A DNA stretch of 6,060 bases from Flavicella sp963932955. GTDB taxonomy: Bacteria; Bacteroidota; Bacteroidia; Flavobacteriales; Flavobacteriaceae. Below are positions 1 to 5,977 of this stretch, piece by piece. Positions within the stretch are counted from its first letter, which is position 1, and every line of letters begins with the position of its first letter. The stretch lies in NCBI GenBank assembly GCA_963932955.1, contig CAWVRK010000033.1, forward strand, positions 1-6,060, written 5' to 3'. Both the position numbers and the translations under genes were made by a program. Under the pieces are notes generated by a model. It saw only the letters and a program-made list of their open reading frames with translations. It had not been told where the DNA came from and did no database searches.

Positions 1-1
1 T

Positions 2-1048
2 TTATGCTTTTTTAATTAAAAGCACATAAACTGGAAAGTGGTCGCTGTAACCGCCCGTAAAATTTCCGTTGGCAAAACTGCGAAAGGGGTAGCCTTTGTA
101 CCTTCCTTTTTGAAGGTACAGATAGTCGGGATTGAAAACAGCACTTTTAAAAAAGCCCAAGGAATGGAATTGTTTGTCTTTTGAGAGAAGCGCACCATTC
201 AAAAGGATTTGGTCAAAGAGGTGGAGGTTGTCCCGATAGCCCAAACTGCCATAGCCTTTTTTAAAAAGTTTTTCAAAAGGGTTGTAAAAAGTGGTGTCGG
301 CGAGGTTTTTTGGCGAGGACTGTGTTTTTAAAACCGCTTTTAAGCTCGTGTTGATAGGGTCGTCATTCAAATCGCCCATCAATAAGATTTTGGCGCCGGG
401 TTCGCGAAGAAAGAGGCTGTCTACAATGTGTTTGTTGAGCAAAGCGGCCTGTTCCCGAAAACGACGGCTTTTGGCTTCGCCTCCTCTTCGAGAGGGCCAA
501 TGGTTGACGATGATGTGAAGCATGTCATCACCGAGGTACCCACTGACCACCAAAGGACTCCGGGTAGGGATGCGGTGGCCTTTGTCAGACCAAATTCTAA
601 GCGTATGGGATTGTTGAGACAAAGGAATGAATTGGTCTTTTTGGTACAAAAGCGCCACATCGATGCCCCGCGCATCGGGAGAATCGGCATGCACAATGCC
701 ATAGTTTTTGGGGCGTAGAATCGCTGTTTGAACGAGGTCTTCCAGCACCCTGCGATTTTCTACCTCTGCCACACCAATCAGCGCAGGACTTGTCTTTGTC
801 TTTTCAAAACCAATATCCGCAAGGACACGGGAGAGCTTGTTTAGTTTTTGTTGATAGACCCCTTCGCGGTCTTTTTTAAGTTCCATCAACGGACTGGCTT
901 CGTCGTTTTTTTCGGGATCGTCGATGGGATCAAACAAATTTTCCAAGTTGTAAAAGGCGACTGTATAAACTTCGTATGTGTTCGTTTGTGCTGTGGAGAG
1001 TTGGACACAACACCACAAGTACAGGGTCAAATAACCGAGTTTCTTCAT
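2..1048 (-). CDS. Secreted endonuclease/exonuclease/phosphatase (EEP) family enzyme
   Basis: Encodes 348 residues, a usual size for a single-domain bacterial EEP enzyme. Residues 1-20 form a signal peptide (KK n-region, hydrophobic core, likely cleavage after STA at A20), so the protein is exported. The family motifs appear in order: YNLEN with N34, VAEVEN with E95 (metal ligand), DARGIDVALLY at 125-135, VNHWPSRR with N182/H183, MGDLND with D226/N228, FDQILL with D279, and SDHFP with D336/H337. The metal-binding and catalytic set therefore looks complete and the enzyme is probably active. Family members cleave phosphoester bonds using a divalent metal; the substrate (DNA, RNA, nucleotide or other organic phosphate) cannot be read from sequence. 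No lipobox or type IX secretion C-terminal domain is visible, so it may stay periplasmic. The gene is divergent from the TonB-dependent receptor, 105 bases from that gene's preferred start. The ATG at 1048 is chosen because it gives a proper signal peptide. A second EEP gene ends at the other side of the window. Confidence 0.93.
   Translation of the reverse strand: MKKLGYLTLYLWCCVQLSTAQTNTYEVYTVAFYNLENLFDPIDDPEKNDEASPLMELKKDREGVYQQKLNKLSRVLADIGFEKTKTSPALIGVAEVENRRVLEDLVQTAILRPKNYGIVHADSPDARGIDVALLYQKDQFIPLSQQSHTLRIWSDKGHRIPTRSPLVVSGYLGDDMLHIIVNHWPSRRGGEAKSRRFREQAALLNKHIVDSLFLREPGAKILLMGDLNDDPINTSLKAVLKTQSSPKNLADTTFYNPFEKLFKKGYGSLGYRDNLHLFDQILLNGALLSKDKQFHSLGFFKSAVFNPDYLYLQKGRYKGYPFRSFANGNFTGGYSDHFPVYVLLIKKA
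24..55 (+). repeat. 32-bp perfect direct repeat, copy 1 (inside the first EEP gene)
   Basis: The plus-strand bases 24-55 are identical to 6012-6043. In this copy they lie at the 3' end of the first EEP gene and encode, on the minus strand, its GGYSDHFPVYV motif. Identity stops abruptly on both sides (23 is C against T at 6011; 56 is C against T at 6044). Confidence 0.95.
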
Positions 1049-1062
1049 AGGGATGTTTTCCT

Positions 1063-1089
1063 TAAAGTTACACCCTTTATCAAAACCAA
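1063..1089 (-). promoter_or_regulatory. Candidate Bacteroidota-type promoter for the EEP gene
   Basis: Reading the minus strand, a TAACTTTA box (plus-strand 1063-1070) matches seven of eight positions of the TAnnTTTG -7 element of Bacteroidota, with a TTG (1087-1089) 16 bases upstream in the -33 position. The spacing is one base shorter than the usual 17-23. It would start transcription only a few bases before the ATG at 1048. This is a motif match by eye and such AT-rich boxes arise easily by chance. Confidence 0.3.
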
Positions 1090-1100
1090 CCAGCGTTATT

Positions 1101-1118
1101 TTACGTAACTTATAGTTA
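1101..1118. promoter_or_regulatory. Overlapping small palindromes in the divergent intergenic region (candidate operator)
   Basis: Two perfect short dyads overlap here: TTACGTAA at 1101-1108, and TAACT-TAT-AGTTA at 1106-1118 (5-base arms, 3-base spacer). They lie between the divergent EEP and receptor genes, and the second touches the candidate -7 box of the receptor promoter. A GTTAT pentamer also recurs at 1095-1099 and 1115-1119, 20 bases apart, about two helical turns. This is a suitable place for a regulator controlling one or both genes, but the dyads are short and AT-rich and no known binding consensus is recognised. Confidence 0.25.
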
Positions 1119-1124
1119 TCTTTT
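1117..1124 (+). promoter_or_regulatory. Candidate -7 element for the receptor-lipoprotein operon
   Basis: TATCTTTT matches seven of eight positions of the Bacteroidota TAnnTTTG element. No clear TTTG or TTG is seen at the -33 position, so the match is weak. If real, transcription would begin near 1131. That would leave the TTG at 1127 outside the transcript and the ATG at 1136 with almost no leader, which favours the ATG at 1154 as the translation start. Confidence 0.25.
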
Positions 1125-1153
1125 TCTTGATTGCTATGGAGAAGAAAGTGAAC

Positions 1154-3913
1154 ATGCGTTTTTTAAAAAAAATATGCTGTGGTTTTTGCTATTGTATACA
1201 GGTGCTTTTGTGTGCCCAAGAAGTGAGCGTTCTAAAGGGAACTGTGGTGTTTGAAAATACGCAACGCCCGTTGGAGGGCGTGTTGCTTCGTCTTGGAGGA
1301 ACGCCTGTTTTCACCCATTCCAATTCCAAGGGGTTTTTTGAGTTGGAAACGACTGTTCAGGGACTTTGGATGTTGGAAATTTCTGCAAAAAATTTTGTTT
1401 CCAAAACCTTGCCCTTGGAGCTTGTCCATGGAGCTTTAGTGGATTTGGGAGTACTTTCTTTGTCAGCACTTCCTTTTGAAGAAATACAGCGCCCGACGGT
1501 ACTGCTCAGCCAAGCCGAATTGCTTGAGGAGGAAAACGGAGGCGCCGACAACATCCCTGGGTTGATGCAAGCTTCCAAAGATGTTTTTTTAAATGCGGCC
1601 GCCTTTCGTTTTGGTCAAGCGCGGTTCAAAGTTCGGGGCTATGACAGTCAGGAAGGCCTGATCTTGATCAACGGAATCGAAATGAACAAACACTTTGACG
1701 GAAGGCCGCAATGGAGCAATTGGGGAGGCTTAAACACCGTTCTTAGAAACCAGGAATTGGCTTTTGGGATTGCAGCTTCAGAACACAGTTTTGGAGGTTT
1801 GGCTGGAGCCACCCATTTCAGTACGAGAGCGTCTCAATACAGGCCTGGAAATGCAGTTTCTGTGGCCGCAACCCGAGGGAGTTACCGCTCGAGAGTTTTG
1901 GCTTCTTATGCAACAGGCCTTTTAGAGAACGGCTGGGCACTCACGCTTTCAGCCTCTTTGCGCGCTGCTGAAAATGGGGTGATAGACGGAACCCATTATT
2001 GGGCTTGGTCTTCTTTTATCGCCCTTGAAAAACAACTCCATCCCAAACACAGTTTGAACCTCACCGCTTTTGTAGCTTCCAACAAAAGAGCCAAATCATC
2101 GCCCAACACCCAAGAAGTTTTAGACCTTCGGGGTGCAAAATACAATGCTTATTGGGGGCTACAATCAGGAAAGGAAAGAAATGCGCGGATCAAAGAAATT
2201 CGAGAGCCGATTTTCCAATTGACACATACTTGGAAAGTCCACAAAAACACAGAGGTTGGGACCACGGTGTCCTTTCAAAAGGGGCACGTGGGCAATAGCC
2301 GTTTGGGCAATTTCAAAGCCCCCAACCCCTCGCCGACCTACTACCAAAAATTACCGAGCTATTCCCTGCGCTTTCCAGAGAACCCCAACTACGAAAACGC
2401 CTATCTTTCCTTGCGAGAATTTCAAAACTACGGCCAAATATCTTGGACAGACCTCTTTCAGACAAATGCCTTGAACCCGTCTGCAAAATATTTTCTCTAC
2501 GAAGACCGCAATGAAGACCAAACCTGGACTTTTCATTCAAAAATAGACCTACAGTTTTCCAGAAAATGGCGCGCAAATATCGGGTTTTCCTTCCAAGACC
2601 TCTACAGTTTGAACTATGCGAAAATGCGAGACTTATTGGGGGCTGCCACTTTTGTAGACTTGGATCCGTATGCAACTGGAGTTGCGAGTCAAAACGATTT
2701 GAATCGTCCCAATAGAAACGTAGAGGAGGGAGACTCTTTTTCGTATCGCTATGCCTTGCGTTCCAAAAAAGCCTTCCTTTTTTTTCAGAGCCATTACCAC
2801 AGTAGGCGTCTGGAAATGCAGGCAAGTTGGACGTATCGGACTTCTTTGTACCAAAGAGATGGGGGCTATCGAAATGGGAGCTACCCCGACAACTCTTATG
2901 GCCGCTCTCCAAAAAAAACCTTTCGGAATTTCAGTGGGAAGGCAAGCCTCTTATACAAACTGACAGGCAGGCACCTGTTTGGGTTCAATTTTGGATTGTT
3001 GTCACAGGCTCCTACAGCAAAGTCGGTCTTCCCTCAGGTGCGGGTCACGGCCGATTTTGCACCTGAGTTGCGCAGCGAACTGAGACAAACGGTTGACTTG
3101 AGTTACCGCTACAGGGCCCCAGGGATCCAAGCAAGATTGACAGGCTACCACACGCGGTTTGCGCAGGGAACAACCACCTCCTTTTCTTTTGCGCAAGGGT
3201 TGAGAGGTGAGGAAGCTGATTTTGTGGCTTTGGTACTCACAGGAATCGAAAAACAGCACCAAGGGGTGGAATTTGGAATGGAAGCAAAGCTCAATTCATC
3301 TTTTCAATTGTCAGCTGTGGCCGCTTTGGGAAGCCATGTCTATGCCAACAACCCTCACTTGTATTTGCGTTCCGATCAGTTTGTCGGAGAGAAAGGAGAC
3401 TTTGGTTCCGCCTATTTGAAAAACGCCCGCTTGGGAGGCAGCCCACAACGGGCCTATTCTTTGGGGATTGAATACCGAGACCCTGCCTATTGGTGGTTAC
3501 AGGTCAACGGGAATTTTTTATCACACCGCTACCTAAATAGTTCTCCTCTTATCCGAACGGCCAATTTTTTTTTAGATGCTGACGGACTTCCCTTTGTCAA
3601 TCCTGATACTGCGGAACCGATTACAGTGAAGGAAGTGAAAGAATTTTGGCAGCAAGAACGTCTTAAAGACTTGTTTTTGGTCAATTTCGTCGGAGGAAAA
3701 TCCTGGAAAACACCCACGTATTATTTGAGTCTTTTTGCCAGTGTGACCAATCTTTTGGGAACCGTTTTTAAGACAGGTGGTTTTGAGCAATCTCGAAAAG
3801 CTAACTACAGAGAACTAAAAGAAGACATGGGTTTGGAAACCCCTCTTTTTGGCCCAAAATATTGGACGGCCCCTGGAGTGGGCTATTACTTGATGCTCTC
3901 CATTTATTTTTAA
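1154..3913 (+). CDS. TonB-dependent outer-membrane receptor with carboxypeptidase-like regulatory domain
   Basis: From the ATG at 1154 the product is 919 residues, normal for this family. Residues 1-21 are a signal peptide (RFLKK n-region, unusually cysteine-rich core, cleavage near LLCA). Residues about 25-103 form a CarboxypepD_reg-like beta-sandwich domain (LKGTVVFENTQRPLEGV, then a GFFELE strand), typical of Bacteroidota receptors. Residues about 115-225 are the plug (FKVRGYDSQEGLILINGIEMN, FGGLAGATHFS). The remainder has alternating aromatic and polar beta-barrel strands and ends in LMLSIYF; a C-terminal Phe is typical of barrels assembled by BAM. It should import a ligand across the outer membrane using TonB energy. 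The ligand is unknown; context suggests a phosphorylated or nucleic-acid compound. The next gene starts 22 bases downstream and probably shares its transcript. In-frame alternatives at TTG 1127 and ATG 1136 exist; 1154 is preferred because A-rich sequence precedes it and the signal peptide begins cleanly there. Confidence 0.93.
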   Translation: MRFLKKICCGFCYCIQVLLCAQEVSVLKGTVVFENTQRPLEGVLLRLGGTPVFTHSNSKGFFELETTVQGLWMLEISAKNFVSKTLPLELVHGALVDLGVLSLSALPFEEIQRPTVLLSQAELLEEENGGADNIPGLMQASKDVFLNAAAFRFGQARFKVRGYDSQEGLILINGIEMNKHFDGRPQWSNWGGLNTVLRNQELAFGIAASEHSFGGLAGATHFSTRASQYRPGNAVSVAATRGSYRSRVLASYATGLLENGWALTLSASLRAAENGVIDGTHYWAWSSFIALEKQLHPKHSLNLTAFVASNKRAKSSPNTQEVLDLRGAKYNAYWGLQSGKERNARIKEIREPIFQLTHTWKVHKNTEVGTTVSFQKGHVGNSRLGNFKAPNPSPTYYQKLPSYSLRFPENPNYENAYLSLREFQNYGQISWTDLFQTNALNPSAKYFLYEDRNEDQTWTFHSKIDLQFSRKWRANIGFSFQDLYSLNYAKMRDLLGAATFVDLDPYATGVASQNDLNRPNRNVEEGDSFSYRYALRSKKAFLFFQSHYHSRRLEMQASWTYRTSLYQRDGGYRNGSYPDNSYGRSPKKTFRNFSGKASLLYKLTGRHLFGFNFGLLSQAPTAKSVFPQVRVTADFAPELRSELRQTVDLSYRYRAPGIQARLTGYHTRFAQGTTTSFSFAQGLRGEEADFVALVLTGIEKQHQGVEFGMEAKLNSSFQLSAVAALGSHVYANNPHLYLRSDQFVGEKGDFGSAYLKNARLGGSPQRAYSLGIEYRDPAYWWLQVNGNFLSHRYLNSSPLIRTANFFLDADGLPFVNPDTAEPITVKEVKEFWQQERLKDLFLVNFVGGKSWKTPTYYLSLFASVTNLLGTVFKTGGFEQSRKANYRELKEDMGLETPLFGPKYWTAPGVGYYLMLSIYF

Positions 3914-3935
3914 TAGAAACCATAAAAAAAGGATT

Positions 3936-4175
3936 ATGAAAACACCCTATTCATTTGCACTACTTTCTTCTGTCGCTTTGGTCTTTTCTTGCGTTGACGA
4001 TGTCCCTAGCACGCCTTCTGTTTTTTGTAGAGAACCTGTCATGGTCACGAACAGTTCCCTTTTGGCCACCAAAGACAGGGCGGGTTTTGGCACAGTGCTC
4101 TTTGAAGAGGATTTGGTAGTGTCAGGTTATGTGGTATCTGACGACACATCCGGGAATCATTACAAGCTCCTCTAA
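3936..4175 (+). CDS. N-terminal fragment of the interrupted DUF5689 lipoprotein (79 aa)
   Basis: This is the part of the lipoprotein that would be made if the TAA at 4173 terminates translation. It contains the lipoprotein signal peptide, the lipidated C19 and only the first strands of DUF5689 module 1, ending at HYKLL in the middle of the OB-like core. A stable folded domain is unlikely. The ATG at 3936 follows the A-rich sequence AAAAAAAGGATT, which suits Bacteroidota initiation; the GGA is too close to the ATG for a standard Shine-Dalgarno interaction. Confidence 0.6.
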   Translation: MKTPYSFALLSSVALVFSCVDDVPSTPSVFCREPVMVTNSSLLATKDRAGFGTVLFEEDLVVSGYVVSDDTSGNHYKLL

Positions 4176-5459
4176 CTACAAGACGCTCCTGAAAACCCAA
4201 AGGTTTCTTTGCCAGTTTTGATAGATCAGACACAATTGCATGCCGACTATCCGGTAGGAAGAAAAGTCTTTCTAAAATTGAAAGGACTTTCCATCGGTTA
4301 CCGTTTTGGCGTCTTGAGTTTGGGCGTCAACCAAGGGGGTACTTTGGCGCCCATTCATTCCTCAAAAATTGACGAACACCTCTTTCGGTCTTGCGAGCAA
4401 GTACCGATTGTTCCCAAAAAAGTAACACTTTCTGAACTCAATAACTCTATGGTGGGCATGTGGGTTGTTTTGGAGCACATGCAATTTGCCGCCAAAGAGC
4501 GCGGCAATTCTTATGCCGATACGGGTACCCATTCGGCAGATAGGATGTTGCAGCAGGTTTCAGAAAACTGTCTTTTGGTGGCAGAAATCCCTCTAAGAAC
4601 GAGTGGTTTCGCCTCCTTTAAAAGCGAATCACTTCCTTTGGAAAAGGGGCCTGTCAAAGCACTTTTGACCGCTTATTACTCCGACTTACAGTTGGTTTTA
4701 CACAGTCCTGAAGACCTGGATTTTTCTGAGGAACGTTGTGCTGACAGTGCGCAGCTGTCTGCAACGCTTGGTTTTGAAGAAGTGCTGCAAATGTACCAGG
4801 GGACATTGGTGGAGTTTGGTGTAGAAGAATCGATGGTTTTGGAGGGCTTTGTGATTTCTTCAGATCGAGAAGGGAATTTCACCAAACGCATTGTGCTGCA
4901 AGACGCCTTTGAAAATCCTTCGTTGGGACTTCAAATACTAACAGACGAAGAGGAAACACACCAACAGTTTTCTTTAGGGCAAAAAGTGTTTTTCAAGTTG
5001 AATCGATTGTATATGGACCGCGTGGATGGCGTCCTGAGTGTGGGTTATACAGACGGAAAAACGGTGGAAGAAATTGAGGAGGGTGCCTTGTTCGATTTTG
5101 TCGTGCCTACAGAAGAAATCCAAACGCTTGTCCCTTTGTACAAGGAGCTGTCGGAGTTGGATACAGAAAGTTTTCAAAACACGTTGGTTCGCATTGAAAA
5201 GCTACAGTTGGTGGCGCAGGAATTGGGCAAGGCCTATGCCTATTATTCAGGAGATGCTGCTGCAGATCGGACTTTGGAAATCTGTGGTGTCTTGCAAAAA
5301 ATCAACTTGCATACTGAAGGAGGGGCGAGTTTTGCCCACGAATCCTTTCCAAAAGGACTTGGATCCATCACCGGGGTGTTGTCACGTGATGACCAAAAGC
5401 TAAAAGTGGAAATCCGCTCTTTGGTTGATGTCGAATTTTCAGAAACAACCGAAAGATGC
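4017..5459 (+). repeat. Tandem protein-level duplication of the DUF5689 module
   Basis: Two diverged modules of roughly 235-240 residues lie head to tail in the lipoprotein. Shared landmarks are the DxxGN turn, LQDAxENP, the GxKVFxKL strand followed by GVLSLG/GVLSVG, a QFAAKE/QLVAQE helix with SYAD/AYAYY after it, GFASF/GASFAHES-type segments, and a closing FSE...RC. Similarity is seen in the protein; the DNA copies are too diverged to be obvious by eye. Confidence 0.75.
4173..4175 (+). other. Premature in-frame TAA inside DUF5689 module 1
   Basis: The codon lies between KLL and LQDAPENP. In module 2 of the same protein the matching segment is KRIVLQDAFENP, so the stop sits exactly where a hydrophobic strand residue (V320) is expected. 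TAC or TAT (Tyr) would be one base away and would restore a KLLYLQDA segment that fits the module. The frame is the same on both sides, so this is a substitution and not a frameshift. Confidence 0.85.
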
Positions 5460-5972
5460 CCCCTCATAATTCCAAAAGTATTGCTGACCGAAATTGCCGA
5501 TCCACAAAACAATAACATGGCTCGTTTTGTGGAACTGTACAATGCAGGAGCAGACCCCGTTGATTTGGAAGGCTGGTCGTTGCACAAATACCTGAACGGC
5601 TCATCAGTGGTTTCGGGAACGCCACTCCGCTTGTCGGGTGTTTTGCCACCCAAGTCTTTTTTAATTTTGGCCAATACGAGTTTCGCTTCAGTATTTGGTT
5701 TTACGCCTAACTTTGGTTCTTCCTATGTCTCAGGGACGGGCGACGATGTCTATGAGTTGGTAGATGCGAATCAAAAGGTGCAAGATGTATTTGGAGATCG
5801 GGGGGTGGATGGTTCAAACACTGGATGGGAGTATACCGATGGAAAAGCGATTCGCAAGTTTGAAGTCACCGAGCCCAACCCTGACTTTGAGCTTTCGGAA
5901 TGGACGGTGTTCTCGAAGGCCAACGGGGCTGCGCAAGAGGCTCCTGCCGATTTTGGACCGAAAGAAAGGTAG
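4209..5972 (+). CDS. C-terminal fragment of the interrupted DUF5689/lamin-tail lipoprotein
   Basis: This is the open frame after the premature stop. The first possible start is a TTG at 4209, and the first in-frame ATG is at 4449. Neither is followed by a signal peptide, and starting at either removes the front of DUF5689 module 1. Independent translation would give a cytoplasmic piece lacking export and lipidation signals, so it is best regarded as the remainder of the gene starting at 3936. It holds the rest of module 1, the whole of module 2 and the lamin-tail domain, and ends at TAG 5970-5972, five bases from the stop of the convergent EEP gene. Confidence 0.55.
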   Translation: MPVLIDQTQLHADYPVGRKVFLKLKGLSIGYRFGVLSLGVNQGGTLAPIHSSKIDEHLFRSCEQVPIVPKKVTLSELNNSMVGMWVVLEHMQFAAKERGNSYADTGTHSADRMLQQVSENCLLVAEIPLRTSGFASFKSESLPLEKGPVKALLTAYYSDLQLVLHSPEDLDFSEERCADSAQLSATLGFEEVLQMYQGTLVEFGVEESMVLEGFVISSDREGNFTKRIVLQDAFENPSLGLQILTDEEETHQQFSLGQKVFFKLNRLYMDRVDGVLSVGYTDGKTVEEIEEGALFDFVVPTEEIQTLVPLYKELSELDTESFQNTLVRIEKLQLVAQELGKAYAYYSGDAAADRTLEICGVLQKINLHTEGGASFAHESFPKGLGSITGVLSRDDQKLKVEIRSLVDVEFSETTERCPLIIPKVLLTEIADPQNNNMARFVELYNAGADPVDLEGWSLHKYLNGSSVVSGTPLRLSGVLPPKSFLILANTSFASVFGFTPNFGSSYVSGTGDDVYELVDANQKVQDVFGDRGVDGSNTGWEYTDGKAIRKFEVTEPNPDFELSEWTVFSKANGAAQEAPADFGPKER

Positions 5973-5977
5973 CGGTT

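Larger units (their letters stand above)
3936..5972 (+). pseudogene. DUF5689 x2 / lamin-tail domain surface lipoprotein gene, interrupted by an in-frame stop at codon 80
   Basis: Read through the TAA at 4173-4175, this is one continuous frame of 678 codons with no other disruption. Residues 1-18 are a lipoprotein signal with a lipobox-like VFSC (lipidated C19), followed by VDD; acidic residues just after the cysteine resemble the surface-export signal of Bacteroidota lipoproteins. Two DUF5689-like modules follow, about 28-268 and 275-508. Both carry the GYVVSDDxxGN/GFVISSDxxGN and LQDAxENP signatures and a GxKVFxKL strand, and both end in an FSE...RC segment. Residues about 515-640 form a lamin-tail domain (LLTEIADP, ARFVELYNAG, DLEGWSLHKY, PPKSFLILAN, DDVYELVD). 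The gene lies 22 bases after the receptor and is probably co-transcribed with it. The role is inferred as surface ligand capture or presentation for the receptor. The stop could be a recent nonsense mutation, a sequencing error or, less likely, readthrough. Domain identity is good; non-functionality is uncertain. Confidence 0.82.

Noticed and set aside
428..718. Plus-strand open frame of 96 codons inside the first EEP gene
   Set aside because: It is antisense to the catalytic core of the EEP gene and its translation has no family features.
2313..2912. 199-codon minus-strand open frame inside the receptor gene
   Set aside because: It is fully antisense to well-supported receptor coding sequence, its translation shows no recognisable domain or export signal, and it is a shadow of the receptor codons.
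4173..4175. Reassignment of TAA to a sense codon in this organism
   Set aside because: TAA ends both EEP genes and the receptor gene exactly where the proteins should end, so it works as a stop.
4173..4181. TAA-CTA as a programmed stop-codon readthrough signal
   Set aside because: The stop-CTA context is known mainly from eukaryotic and viral readthrough. No bacterial parallel with structural support is visible here, and a simple nonsense change from Tyr explains the data.
4176..4208. Frameshift between the two lipoprotein fragments
   Set aside because: Both fragments are in the same frame and the 11 codons between stop and TTG translate to the expected module sequence LQDAPENPKVS, so no insertion or deletion is needed.
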